This document shows positions 44,822 through 53,619 of a stretch of DNA of 64,000 nucleotides, in pieces. A program made the position numbers and the translations under genes. Each line of letters begins with the position of its first letter. The stretch's first letter is position 1. This DNA comes from Clostridia bacterium (lineage in GTDB: Bacteria > Bacillota > Clostridia > Lachnospirales > Anaerotignaceae): positions 1 through 64,000 of the forward strand of contig RZZU01000001.1 of NCBI GenBank assembly GCA_009929735.1, in the 5' to 3' direction. The notes beneath the pieces are model-generated. The model saw only the letters and a program-made list of their open reading frames with translations, did not search any database and was not told where the DNA came from.

Positions 44822-45166
44822 ATGGATATTATTAGAGAACTGGAAAAAGAACAGCTCAAAAGCGAAATAACTCCTTTTAACGTTGGTGATACAATTCGCG
44901 TTTATGCGAAAGTAGTCGAAGGCACCAGAGAAAGATTGCAGATGTTTGAAGGCGTTGTCCTTAAAAGACAGGGCGGCAGCATCAGAGAAACTTTTACAGT
45001 AAGACGTATTGCTTCTGGCGTTGGCGTGGAAAGAACATGGCCTTTGCACTCCCCCAGAATTGACCATATCGAGGTTGTAAGACGCGGTATTGTTAGACGT
45101 GCGAAACTTTTCTACTTGAGAGATAAGATTGGTAAAGCTGCAAAAGTTAAAGAAGTAATGAGATAA
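44822..45166 (+). CDS. rplS: 50S ribosomal protein L19
   Basis: Protein at the 30S-50S interface. 114 residues beginning [13 protein letters not shown], with [20 protein letters not shown] and the conserved [24 protein letters not shown] lies eight bases before the ATG at 44822; the longer frame from 44783 covers the leader. lepB and rbgA follow, as in many Firmicutes, but after a terminator. Confidence 0.98.
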   Translation: MDIIRELEKEQLKSEITPFNVGDTIRVYAKVVEGTRERLQMFEGVVLKRQGGSIRETFTVRRIASGVGVERTWPLHSPRIDHIEVVRRGIVRRAKLFYLRDKIGKAAKVKEVMR

Positions 45167-45170
45167 AAAA

Positions 45171-45206
45171 GTAACCTCGGTGGGATTGTTTCATCGAGGT
45201 TTTTTT
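45171..45206 (+). terminator. Terminator after rplS
   Basis: AACCTCGGTG and CATCGAGGTTTTTTT pair around a nine-base loop. Confidence 0.85.
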
Positions 45207-45246
45207 CGTAAGCGGCAAAGAGCTTTGCCTTTTACGAAAAAAAAAG
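45201..45246 (+). other. Second hairpin after the rplS terminator
   Basis: TTTTTTCGTAA, GGCAAAG and CTTTGCC, TTACGAAAAAA form a long stem that reuses the terminator T-run as its left arm, just as at 17391-17437 after rpmA. Confidence 0.6.
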
Positions 45247-45322
45247 TTGCTTAACAGGAGCTTCAAAAGCCAAAAGGTAGCTTTGGATTCTTTGGTTAAA
45301 GATAGACAGGAGGAAGATGGAA

Positions 45323-45925
45323 ATGGAACAAATGCAGGAGCAAAGCGTGGATGAAGCAAGTCAAAGAGAAGCCAAAATAAAGAAAAAAGGTTTTCCTGTT
45401 TGGTTGCAGCTGCTTTTTTTGTTGGTTCTAGTTTTTGCACTTCGCACCTTTGTATTAGGTACGGTTTATGTAAAAGGATCTTCTATGGAGCCGAATTTTC
45501 ACCATGGAGATTTGGTTTTTATCAATAAATTGGCAACATCCATCGGCACGCCCAAGCAGGGGGACATTGTGATTTGCCAGCTGCATTCTGATGAGCAAAG
45601 AGAGAAGATTATTAAACGTGTCATTGGCTTGCCTGGTGATGTGATTGATATTGTTTGGAATGGAGATAGTGAAAATGTTGAATACTATCTTTATATTAAC
45701 GATGAATTGATAGAGGAGCCTTATCTGGAAGAGCCCATCATGACAAAAGGAGAGATAGAATATCCTTTTACAGTGCCGGAAGGAAGCTATTTTGTAATGG
45801 GAGATAACCGAAACGCCAGCTCTGACAGCCGTAGAACTTCTATTGGCGCAATCGAAAAAAAGGATTTGGTCGGGAAGGTTGTTTTCCGCTTATTCCCTTT
45901 TGATGGCTTCGGCTTTATTTCTTAA
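45323..45925 (+). CDS. lepB: Signal peptidase I
   Basis: Membrane serine protease that removes Sec signal peptides. About 200 residues: basic cytoplasmic N-terminus, one membrane helix (about 25-45), then the catalytic domain with Ser in KGSSMEPNF, the general-base Lys in KIIKRVIGLPGD and the late box GDNRNASSDSR. The ATG at 45323 is spaced nine bases from AGGAGG; the ATG at 45317 is too close. Followed by rbgA 18 bases on. Confidence 0.95.
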   Translation: MEQMQEQSVDEASQREAKIKKKGFPVWLQLLFLLVLVFALRTFVLGTVYVKGSSMEPNFHHGDLVFINKLATSIGTPKQGDIVICQLHSDEQREKIIKRVIGLPGDVIDIVWNGDSENVEYYLYINDELIEEPYLEEPIMTKGEIEYPFTVPEGSYFVMGDNRNASSDSRRTSIGAIEKKDLVGKVVFRLFPFDGFGFIS

Positions 45926-45943
45926 AGGAAGGAATAAAAAATT

Positions 45944-46882
45944 ATGAATATACAATGGTACCCGGGCCATATGACCAAAACACGTCGTATGATGCAAGAA
46001 ACCATTTCACTGGTGGATATTGTTATTGAATTGGTGGATGCACGTATCCCATACAGCAGTAAAAATCCCGATTTGGATACATTGGCAAAGAACAAGCACC
46101 GCATTATCCTGCTGAATAAAGCTGACTTGGCGGATGAAAGAGCGACTGGAATATGGACAGATTATTTTGAACAAAAAGGTTTTCGTGTTATTCAAATGAA
46201 TGCATTAAAGGGAACGGGAATGAATGAAGTCACTGAGGCCGCAAGAAGCCTGATGAAAGAGAAGATTGAAAAGCTGAAAGCAAGAGGGCGTATTAATGTG
46301 CCCATACGCAGTATGATTGTAGGTATCCCGAATGTTGGAAAATCAACCTTCATCAACAAATATGTTGGGAAAGCTATGACAAAAACGGGCGACAAACCCG
46401 GCGTAACACGTGGAAAACAGTGGATTAAGGTGAAAAAAGACTTTGAGCTTTTGGACACGCCAGGTATTTTATGGCCCAAATTTGAGGACCAAGAGGTTGG
46501 CTTGAAGCTTGCCTTTACGGGCGCAATCAATGATGACATTTTGGATGCGGAAACACTGGCCATTTCTTTTATTGACCATATCTTGGTTCGTAATGCCGAG
46601 TCTATCAAAAGGCGTTACCAAATTGCTTTTGATACCCCCGAAGAGCCCCATGTGGTGTTAAGGCTGATTGCAGAGGCAAGGGGATTTAAGCTAAGGGGCG
46701 CAGAGCCTGATTTGGAGCGGACTGCAAAAATTTTAATCGACGAATTCAGAGGCGGAAAATTGGGACGCATCACCTTGGAATTGCCGCAGGATATTGATGA
46801 AATGTTGGTGGCAAAGGTGGAAAAGCAAAAAGTGAAAGCAGCGGAAGATAGAGTACGCAAGCAGAATTACAAAAATAAATAA
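45944..46882 (+). CDS. rbgA: Ribosome biogenesis GTPase RbgA (YlqF)
   Basis: Assembly factor for the 50S subunit. 312 residues. Circularly permuted GTPase: G4 (NKADLA) comes before G1 (GIPNVGKST) and G3 (DTPGILWP). C-terminal ANTAR-like RNA-binding helices. AAAGGAAGG precedes the ATG. The set rplS-lepB-rbgA is conserved; rnhB, next in Bacillus, is absent here and convergent genes follow. Confidence 0.96.
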   Translation: MNIQWYPGHMTKTRRMMQETISLVDIVIELVDARIPYSSKNPDLDTLAKNKHRIILLNKADLADERATGIWTDYFEQKGFRVIQMNALKGTGMNEVTEAARSLMKEKIEKLKARGRINVPIRSMIVGIPNVGKSTFINKYVGKAMTKTGDKPGVTRGKQWIKVKKDFELLDTPGILWPKFEDQEVGLKLAFTGAINDDILDAETLAISFIDHILVRNAESIKRRYQIAFDTPEEPHVVLRLIAEARGFKLRGAEPDLERTAKILIDEFRGGKLGRITLELPQDIDEMLVAKVEKQKVKAAEDRVRKQNYKNK

Positions 46883-46883
46883 A

Positions 46884-46931
46884 AATCCCCTGAGAAAAAC
46901 GTTCTTTCGTTTATCTCAGGGGCCTTTTTAT
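46884..46931. terminator. Bidirectional terminator between rbgA and the Nudix gene
   Basis: ATCCCCTGAGA and TCTCAGGGG with an inner ACG/CGT pair, flanked by an A-run and a T-run, serves both convergent operons. Confidence 0.88.
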
Positions 46932-47557
46932 TTCTGATTCAGCAAATCAATAATATTTTGGATGACTTGTGCCGTAAAGCCCCAAATGGTATGCCCCTTA
47001 TATTCATAGAAGAGCTCGGGAACACGGCATTTGCTAAAAGGATACTCCGTTCCACCTTCAATGAGGTGATAAGGAAAGGTTTCGAGGGTAACGGATTCCC
47101 AAACCATATCATGAATTTCGGGTGGGGTTTCCATAAAAAAAGCAATCGGAACGGTAAAAATCTGCGAAACCTCCTCAGAATTGGGAAAGGAGGCACGCAA
47201 AACATCGTAGCATACATAGCCCAAAAAAGGCTGTATGACACCACGATAAATGGTGAGCATATAATCACTTTTCCCCAAAACAGAAATCTCTCCTTGGGGA
47301 ATGCCCAATTCTTCTTCGGTTTCCCGCAGGGCTGTTTGCTCCAAGCTTTCCCCCATCTCATGTTGTCCGCCCGGAAAGCAGATGTCGCCGGGTTGACGAA
47401 CGCCTGGGGAGCGTTTATTTAAAACAAAGCACAGCTCGCCGTTTTTTTCGGTGAGGAGAGCTAAAATCGCATAACGGCGCAGTTTAAAGATTGGTTCCGC
47501 CTTATGTTCTTTAAAAACGTGAGAGATTGCTTGAAGATTCAATTTACTTTGAGCCAT
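46928..47557 (-). CDS. Nudix hydrolase, CoA pyrophosphatase-like
   Basis: 209 residues. The Nudix box GQHEMGESLEQTALRETEEE with following LGI fits G-x5-E-x7-R-E-U-x-E-E-x-G-U. The preceding LNKRSPGVRQPGDICFPGG resembles the UPF0035 signature of coenzyme A diphosphatases, so cleavage of CoA or its derivatives is the likely activity. AAAGGA before the ATG lies in the end of the upstream recombinase gene (four-base gap), so it is translated from the ttcA-xerS transcript. Confidence 0.88.
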   Translation of the reverse strand: MAQSKLNLQAISHVFKEHKAEPIFKLRRYAILALLTEKNGELCFVLNKRSPGVRQPGDICFPGGQHEMGESLEQTALRETEEELGIPQGEISVLGKSDYMLTIYRGVIQPFLGYVCYDVLRASFPNSEEVSQIFTVPIAFFMETPPEIHDMVWESVTLETFPYHLIEGGTEYPFSKCRVPELFYEYKGHTIWGFTAQVIQNIIDLLNQK

Positions 47558-47561
47558 AGAG

Positions 47562-48623
47562 TCAGTCCTTTCTTAATTTAATATATGATGCGGCTTTTCG
47601 CCGTCTTTGATCCTCAATTTCAGCATAGTGTTTTTTGGTAGTATTAACATCGGCGTGACCCAAGGTATCTGCTACTAAGTAAATATCTCCTGTTTCCTGA
47701 TAAAGATTGGTACCAAAGGTACTACGCAGCTTATGGGGAGAGATTTTTTTCACAGTAACACCAAAAGCATATTTTTTAACCAAATTTTGCACGGCACGGA
47801 CGGTAATACGTTTTCCTTGGGAAGAAAGAAAAAGCGCATCCTCGCCCTCTTCTTTTGTAATCGTGTGCTGACGTTCCTCCAAATAATCCTGTAAAGCTTC
47901 TTGCACTTCTTCTCCGAAGTATAAAAATACTTCATTTCCACCTTTGCGTATAATTTTGATTGCATTGTTTTTAAAGTCAATATCCTTTATATTTATGCCG
48001 ACGCATTCGGAAACACGCATTCCTGTGCCAAGAAGCAGCGTTGTTATGGCTAAATCTCTTTTTTTTGCTCGTTCATGAATCATTTTTTGACGGTCGGTTA
48101 AGTTTCCGCCTGATTCGACGGCATCCAAAAAATCAGCCATTTCATTTACGTCTAGGCGAACAATTTGCTTATCATGAATTTTGGGGGTTTCCACAATTGT
48201 TGCGGGGTTTGCGAGAACCTTTTTTTTCTTATAAAAAAATTTATACATCGAACGGATTGCCGCCAGCTTGCGAGATTTGCCTTTTTCATCATTATGCAGT
48301 TCGGTACCGTTTTCGGGGTGCTCATAATCAGACCTAATATAATAGGTAAGGTATTCCATAAAGCAATCAATATCGTCTGCGGTAATTTCGTTCAAATGTT
48401 CTACGGCAAGACTTAAAGGCGCAATGCCACCTAGGGTTCGATGTTCTTCAAAAAGATAGCGAAAGAAGATTCGTAAATCATAAGCATAGCCAAGCCTTGT
48501 TTTTGTGGAGGTTGTTTGTGCAATTCCTCGAAAAAAACCCGCAAGAAAGGGCGGGAGCTCCTTTTGGATTTCCCGAAGCCTGAGGGTTTCTTGATTTTTT
48601 AAATTTTCGTGATATGTTGACAT
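47562..48623 (-). CDS. Tyrosine recombinase, XerS-like
   Basis: 353 residues. N-terminal SAM-like domain (about 25-150), catalytic domain with Arg in GTGMRVSEC, Lys in IRKGGNE, H-x-x-R in SPHKLRSTF, His in LGHADVNTT and the nucleophile Tyr in KKHYAEI. Length and N-terminal pattern are closer to streptococcal XerS (about 356 residues) than to XerC/XerD (about 300). If so it would resolve chromosome dimers alone at a dif-type site, with FtsK. It sits inside an operon of housekeeping genes rather than in a mobile element. No matching dif site was identified. Confidence 0.85.
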   Translation of the reverse strand: MSTYHENLKNQETLRLREIQKELPPFLAGFFRGIAQTTSTKTRLGYAYDLRIFFRYLFEEHRTLGGIAPLSLAVEHLNEITADDIDCFMEYLTYYIRSDYEHPENGTELHNDEKGKSRKLAAIRSMYKFFYKKKKVLANPATIVETPKIHDKQIVRLDVNEMADFLDAVESGGNLTDRQKMIHERAKKRDLAITTLLLGTGMRVSECVGINIKDIDFKNNAIKIIRKGGNEVFLYFGEEVQEALQDYLEERQHTITKEEGEDALFLSSQGKRITVRAVQNLVKKYAFGVTVKKISPHKLRSTFGTNLYQETGDIYLVADTLGHADVNTTKKHYAEIEDQRRRKAASYIKLRKD

Positions 48624-48626
48624 GAA

Positions 48627-49349
48627 CTATATCTCTCCATTCCAGCCTTTTAAATTGGAACGCTTGATGGCACCGAATACTTTTTCCTGTAGGTTATCAT
48701 AATTTTTTGACAGCTCTGCCAAAAGCTCCTTTGTTTCCTGTCGCTTTGTATTCCCATCGACAAGGCAGGGGTTTTTTACGATATTGATTTCGTTTTTGAC
48801 AACAAAGCTTTTTGCTTCCCGTTCGGGCACATACATTAAGGGACGGATGGAATAGAGCTTTTTTCTGTCCAAATAGCTTACGGGAGCAAAGCAGTTGATT
48901 CTACCTTCGTAAAATAAAGACATGAAAAAGGTTTCGACAACATCATCCTTATTATGCCCCAAGGCTACCTTATTACAGCCTAGCTTTTCTGCGGCATCGT
49001 TTAAAGCACCCTTACGCATTTTTGCACAAAGGGAGCAAGGATTGGGTTCTTTTCTTTCATGGAAAACAATCTGCCCAATATCAGTATGAACAACAGTATA
49101 GTTTACGCCAATTTTGTCGCATAAAGCTTGAATATCATCATACGTTGCGCCGGGAAGCCCCAGAGAAACGGTAATTGCCTCGATTTCAAAATGCTTGGGA
49201 TAAAACCGCTGTAAATTTTTCAATGCCAAAAGCAGACAAAGGCTGTCTTTGCCGCCGGAAACACCGATGGCGATTTTGTCGCCTTCTTCAATCATATTGT
49301 AATCATCTACGGCACGACGCACGTAGCTAAGTAATTTTTGCAGCTTCAT
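48627..49349 (-). CDS. ttcA: tRNA 2-thiocytidine synthetase TtcA-family protein
   Basis: Adenylating enzyme that thiolates C32 of certain tRNAs using an Fe-S cluster. 240 residues. PP-loop GVSGGKDSLCLL near residue 30, central C-x-x-C in NPCSLCAKMRKG near 105, and a further Cys in KNPCLVDG. AAAGGAG precedes the ATG. First gene of the minus-strand operon; xerS begins three bases after its stop. Function is by family; some members modify other positions. Confidence 0.85.
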   Translation of the reverse strand: MKLQKLLSYVRRAVDDYNMIEEGDKIAIGVSGGKDSLCLLLALKNLQRFYPKHFEIEAITVSLGLPGATYDDIQALCDKIGVNYTVVHTDIGQIVFHERKEPNPCSLCAKMRKGALNDAAEKLGCNKVALGHNKDDVVETFFMSLFYEGRINCFAPVSYLDRKKLYSIRPLMYVPEREAKSFVVKNEINIVKNPCLVDGNTKRQETKELLAELSKNYDNLQEKVFGAIKRSNLKGWNGEI

Positions 49350-49385
49350 AAAGTGATTCTCCTTTGCAATTTCTAGTTAAACGTT

Positions 49386-49416
49386 ATTATATCATAAAAG
49401 CGGAGAAAGTGGACAA
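49386..49416 (-). promoter_or_regulatory. Promoter of the ttcA operon, sharing sequence with the recJ promoter
   Basis: On the minus strand TTGTCC, 19 bases, TATAAT. The spacer CTTTCTCCGCTTTTATGA is identical to that of recJ. The rest of 49417-49598 contains a short stretch resembling a piece of the string-of-hairpins element (CTTTTGGTCTTGCTTTTAT) and nothing else. Confidence 0.6.
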
Positions 49417-49633
49417 AAAACATAGAAAACGGGTAGGAAAGCTTATACGGATAATCAAAGCTTTTGGTCTTGCTTTTATAGTAAGGTAAGTTTGTAAATA
49501 GCAGGGGAACATGGGTGGAAAAATTGGATGTATTTATTTTTTGTATCGAAAACGGAAGAAAAATGAAATGAATACTGTTTTTTTTAGAGGAAAAAGACTA
49601 TAATGTTCATATAAAAAGAAAAGGGGAGCACGT

Positions 49634-50779
49634 ATGAAACGTTGGTTAGTAGGTATTTTGGTCGCAGTTATGTGTTTGGGGGCAGGATGTGGAAACAAAA
49701 CGGAAGAACAGTTGCAGGTAGAAGCTCCTAAAACTGCTGAGGAAATCAAGCAGAAAACAATACAGGAAATGATTGGTGCTATGAGCACGGAAGAAAAAGT
49801 TGGTCAGCTGCTGATGGCTGATTTCAGAAATAATGCAGATGGAAGCGGAATGACGGTTTTGAGCGAGGAAGCTGCGGAAAAAATCAAGCAATACCATCTG
49901 GGAGGCACGATTTTGTTTGCGGAAAATATTGATACGCTTGAACAGACACAGAAGTTGACGCAGGATTTGCAAAGTGCTGCCGAAATTCCTTTGTTCATCG
50001 GGATTGATGAGGAGGGCGGCTTGGTTTCTCGTTTGAAAAAAAGCAATATTCCCCATGAAACAATGCTATCTCCTGGGGAAATGACGGAGCCTGCACAGGC
50101 TGAGGCGGCAGGGCAATCCATTGGAGAAACCTTAGCCTCAATGGGGGTTAATGTGGATTTTGCTCCTGTTGCGGATGTGAATACAAACCCCGACAACCCT
50201 GTCATTGGGATTCGCTCTTATTCGGATGAACCTGAAAAAGCGGCGGATATGGTTTGTGCTTTTATCAAAGGCTTGCAGGGGACAGGCGTCAGTGCCACGG
50301 TAAAGCACTTCCCCGGGCATGGGGATACTGCGGCAGACAGCCATAAAGGAGAGGTATTTGTTTCCCATGATTTGGAAAGACTAAAAGCAGTGGAATTTAT
50401 ACCATTTGCTAAAGCCATTGACGAGGGCGTTGATTTGGTCATGGTTGGGCATATTAAAACCCTGAATGCAACCTCCGATGGGTTGCCGGCTACGCTTTCT
50501 GCCCAAGCCATTGCATTTTTGCGAGGGGGCTTAAAGTATGATGGGGTAGCCATTACGGATGCAATGAATATGCAGGCGATTACGGAGTATTACGGTGTGG
50601 GTGAATCCGCAGTGATGTCTGTTTCGGCGGGGATAGATATTGTGTTAATGCCGGCGGATTTAGGGGAGGCATTTCAAGCTTTGCTGGATGCCGTTAAAGA
50701 AGGACGCATTTCACAAGAACGGTTGGAGGAAAGCCTTTGGAGAATATTAAGCTTGAAGTATGACAAGGGCTTCTTATGA
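49634..50779 (+). CDS. GH3 beta-N-acetylhexosaminidase-like lipoprotein
   Basis: 381 residues. Signal peptide with lipobox CLGAGC (Cys19). GH3 barrel (about 40-375) with the NagZ-type His-Asp motif KHFPGHGDTAADSH near 222 and the nucleophile Asp in VAITDAMNM near 312. Expected to remove N-acetylglucosamine from muropeptides or chitin-like substrates outside the membrane. AAAGGGGAG precedes the ATG. A TATAAT at 49599-49604 is its likely -10. Confidence 0.88.
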   Translation: MKRWLVGILVAVMCLGAGCGNKTEEQLQVEAPKTAEEIKQKTIQEMIGAMSTEEKVGQLLMADFRNNADGSGMTVLSEEAAEKIKQYHLGGTILFAENIDTLEQTQKLTQDLQSAAEIPLFIGIDEEGGLVSRLKKSNIPHETMLSPGEMTEPAQAEAAGQSIGETLASMGVNVDFAPVADVNTNPDNPVIGIRSYSDEPEKAADMVCAFIKGLQGTGVSATVKHFPGHGDTAADSHKGEVFVSHDLERLKAVEFIPFAKAIDEGVDLVMVGHIKTLNATSDGLPATLSAQAIAFLRGGLKYDGVAITDAMNMQAITEYYGVGESAVMSVSAGIDIVLMPADLGEAFQALLDAVKEGRISQERLEESLWRILSLKYDKGFL

Positions 50780-50794
50780 AATAGCAGAATTTTC

Positions 50795-50823
50795 TTGAAA
50801 ATATAGGTGCAAGAAGTTATAAT
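50795..50823 (+). promoter_or_regulatory. Promoter of the rel operon
   Basis: TTGAAA, 17 bases, perfect TATAAT, about 80 bases before rel. Confidence 0.7.
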
Positions 50824-50901
50824 CAAGTTTACAGGTTTTTTAGACATACAATAACAAAATAGGACATAAATATATAAAATAAAAGCGGGGAGGTGATGGA
50901 C

Positions 50902-53133
50902 ATGGCAACAGCAGATCAATTGTTTCAAGAGCTACTGGAACGGATTAAGCTATATCATCCGGCTAAGGATTACAGTATGTTGGAGAAGGCGTATGAACTG
51001 GCAGCGGATGCCCATAAGGAACAAAAGAGAAAGTCGGGCGAGCCATATGTAATCCATCCCGTAAAAGTTGCATATATTTTGGCGGAGCTGGAATTGGACA
51101 TGGAATCCATTGTTGCGGGGATTCTCCATGATGTTATTGAGGATACCAATTACAGCCACGAAGATATTGCTAAATTATTCAGTGAAGAAATTGCAGCACT
51201 GGTTGACGGCGTTACAAAACTGGGTAAGATTTCCTATTCGACCAAAGAAGAAATTCAAGCGGAAAATTACCGCAAAATGTTTCTTGCAATGGCAAAGGAT
51301 ATTCGTGTTATTTTAATTAAGCTGGCGGACAGGCTGCACAATATGCGTACGCTGAATTATATGACGCCTGAAAAGCAGCATGAAAAAGCACAGGAAACCT
51401 TGGATATTTATGCGCCGTTGGCACATAGGCTGGGTATTTCCAAAATCAGAACGGAAATGGAAGACCTTTGCTTTAAGTATTTGAACCCTGAAGCATATTT
51501 TGATATGGCGGCAAAGATTGAGAAAAAGCGTGTGGAGCGAGAAGCTTTTGTTCAGGATATTGTGGCTGAAGTAAAGGGAAAAATGGACGAAGCTGGAATT
51601 GCGGGCAAAATTGAAGGCAGAAGCAAGCATTTTTTCAGTATCTATAAAAAAATGGTCAACCAGAATAAGACACTGGATCAAATTTACGACTTGTTTGCAG
51701 TTCGGGCGATTGTTGACAGCATTAAGGATTGTTATGCGGTTTTGGGGATTGTACATACCATGTATACCCCTATGCTGGGCAGGTTTAAGGATTATATTGC
51801 CATGCCTAAGCCCAATATGTATCAGTCTTTGCATAATACGCTGATTGGGCCTGGTGGACAGCCTTTTGAAATCCAGATTCGTACTTGGGATATGCACCGT
51901 ACCAGTGAATATGGTATTGCTGCCCATTGGAAATATAAAGAGGGTAAGACCGGAGATGCCAGCGATAAAACTGAGGAAGAGAAGCTGGTGTGGCTGCGTC
52001 AGATTTTAGAATGGCAAAGGGATATGTCCGACAACAAGGAGTATTTGGATACCATTAAGCTGGATTTAAACGTATTTACCACGCAAGTTTATGCGTTCAC
52101 ACCGCAAGGGAGAGTGGTACAGCTGCCAAAGGATTCCACGCCGATTGACTTTGCCTATATGATTCATTCTGCGGTTGGCAATAAAATGGTAGGGGCAAGG
52201 GTCAACAACAGAATGGTAACGATTGACTACAACATTCAAAATGGCGATATTGTTGAAATCATGACCTCCCAAAACTCAAAAGGCCCAAGTCGGGATTGGC
52301 TTTCTTTGGTAAAAAGCTCTCAAGCCAGATCAAAAATCAAGCAATGGTTTAAGAAGGAAGAAAAGGAAGAGAATATTCTTCGTGGAAAAGAAATGCTCCT
52401 CGCCGATATGAAGAAAAAGGGCTATCCGTCCACTGATCTTCTGCGTCCGGAATGGATGGAGCTGATCATGGATAAGTATGACTTTAAAAATTGGGATTCC
52501 ATTATGGCTGCCGTTGGTTATGGCGGAATAAAGGAAGGTCAGCTTGTTAACCGTCTGATTGATGAGTATTTAAAAATAAAACGAAAAACACAGACTGCGG
52601 AGGAAATCCTACAGGATTTTGAAAAAACCGTTGACCAGAAGCCGCCGAGTAAGAAGAAAAAAAGCAAAAGTGGCATTGTGGTTGAGGGAATTGGAGATGT
52701 GGCGGTGCGCTTTTCTAAGTGTTGCAGCCCGGTTCCCGGGGATGAAATCATTGGTTTTGTAACACGAGGCCGTGGTGTTACCATCCATCGGACAGACTGT
52801 ATTAATATTATGAATTTAGATGATGAGGAAAGAGGCCGCTTAATCAATGCCGAATGGGATGCCCAGTACACCCATGGTGATATTTTAAGTGCGGCGTATT
52901 TGGCAGAAATTCGGGTGATTGCCAACGACAGAACAGGGCTTTTGTTTGAAATCAGCCGCCTTTTGGCGGACGAGGATGTTGCGGTAAAGGGCTTTAATAT
53001 CCGTACGACAAAAGATATGCTGGCAATCTTTAATATCACACTGGAGATTAGAACCAAGGAACAGCTGGTAAGAATTACGAAGCGTATCAGAGGTGTGAAG
53101 GATGTCATTGATATTGAGCGTGTAACAGGATAA
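50902..53133 (+). CDS. rel: Bifunctional (p)ppGpp synthetase/hydrolase
   Basis: Makes and degrades the stringent-response alarmone. About 743 residues: HD hydrolase domain (about 45-150, GILHDVIEDT), synthetase domain with GRFKDYIAMPKPNMYQSLHN (the R-F-K-D motif is typical of bifunctional Rel), TGS domain (about 400-460, VYAFTPQGRVVQLPKDSTP), a zinc-finger region with FSKCCSPVPGDEI, and C-terminal ACT (about 660-743). The ATG at 50902 has GGGGAGG eight bases upstream. Heads rel-dtd-hemZ-hisS, a conserved clostridial order. Confidence 0.97.
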   Translation: MATADQLFQELLERIKLYHPAKDYSMLEKAYELAADAHKEQKRKSGEPYVIHPVKVAYILAELELDMESIVAGILHDVIEDTNYSHEDIAKLFSEEIAALVDGVTKLGKISYSTKEEIQAENYRKMFLAMAKDIRVILIKLADRLHNMRTLNYMTPEKQHEKAQETLDIYAPLAHRLGISKIRTEMEDLCFKYLNPEAYFDMAAKIEKKRVEREAFVQDIVAEVKGKMDEAGIAGKIEGRSKHFFSIYKKMVNQNKTLDQIYDLFAVRAIVDSIKDCYAVLGIVHTMYTPMLGRFKDYIAMPKPNMYQSLHNTLIGPGGQPFEIQIRTWDMHRTSEYGIAAHWKYKEGKTGDASDKTEEEKLVWLRQILEWQRDMSDNKEYLDTIKLDLNVFTTQVYAFTPQGRVVQLPKDSTPIDFAYMIHSAVGNKMVGARVNNRMVTIDYNIQNGDIVEIMTSQNSKGPSRDWLSLVKSSQARSKIKQWFKKEEKEENILRGKEMLLADMKKKGYPSTDLLRPEWMELIMDKYDFKNWDSIMAAVGYGGIKEGQLVNRLIDEYLKIKRKTQTAEEILQDFEKTVDQKPPSKKKKSKSGIVVEGIGDVAVRFSKCCSPVPGDEIIGFVTRGRGVTIHRTDCINIMNLDDEERGRLINAEWDAQYTHGDILSAAYLAEIRVIANDRTGLLFEISRLLADEDVAVKGFNIRTTKDMLAIFNITLEIRTKEQLVRITKRIRGVKDVIDIERVTG

Positions 53134-53148
53134 AGACAGGAGGAGCTT

Positions 53149-53601
53149 ATGCGTGCGGTATTGCAAAGGGTAACAGAAGCGAGTGTTACGGTGGAGGGTC
53201 AGGTGATTGGCGAAATCGGAAAGGGCGTTATGGTGCTTTTCGGTATGCTGGGAACTGATGATGAGAAAACCATGGAATATATGCTGGACAAAGTTGTAAA
53301 CCTTCGTATTTTTGAGGATGAAAATGGAAAGATGAATCTTTCCTTGTTAGACATTCAGGGGGAACTGCTGATTGTCCCAAACTTCACCTTATATGGCGAT
53401 GCAAGAAAGGGCAGAAGACCGGGATATTCCGGTGGGGCTGCACCAGAGATAGCGGCAGGGTTGTTTGAAAGGTTATGCGAAAAGGCAAAGGAAATGCCCA
53501 TTAAAAAGGTTGCAACAGGACAGTTTCAGGCGGACATGAAGGTTGCCTTGGTAAACGACGGCCCAGTTACACTATTGCTGGACAGCGAAAAAACATTTTA
53601 A
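53149..53601 (+). CDS. dtd: D-aminoacyl-tRNA deacylase
   Basis: Hydrolyses D-amino acids and glycine mischarged on tRNA. 150 residues. The cross-subunit Gly-cisPro motif is present (VNDGPVTLLL). The other signature, usually S-Q-x-x-x-x in SQFTL, reads P77-N78-F-T-L here, a substitution at both conserved positions. The rest of the pocket (YGDARKGRRPGYSGGAAPE) is normal. AGGAGG lies six bases before the ATG. Confidence 0.95.
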   Translation: MRAVLQRVTEASVTVEGQVIGEIGKGVMVLFGMLGTDDEKTMEYMLDKVVNLRIFEDENGKMNLSLLDIQGELLIVPNFTLYGDARKGRRPGYSGGAAPEIAAGLFERLCEKAKEMPIKKVATGQFQADMKVALVNDGPVTLLLDSEKTF

Positions 53602-53619
53602 AAGTAAAGGGATTTAAAA

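Noticed and set aside
47562..48623. Integrase of a mobile element
   Set aside because: No attachment sites, cargo or excisionase nearby; it is tightly packed in a housekeeping operon and resembles XerS.
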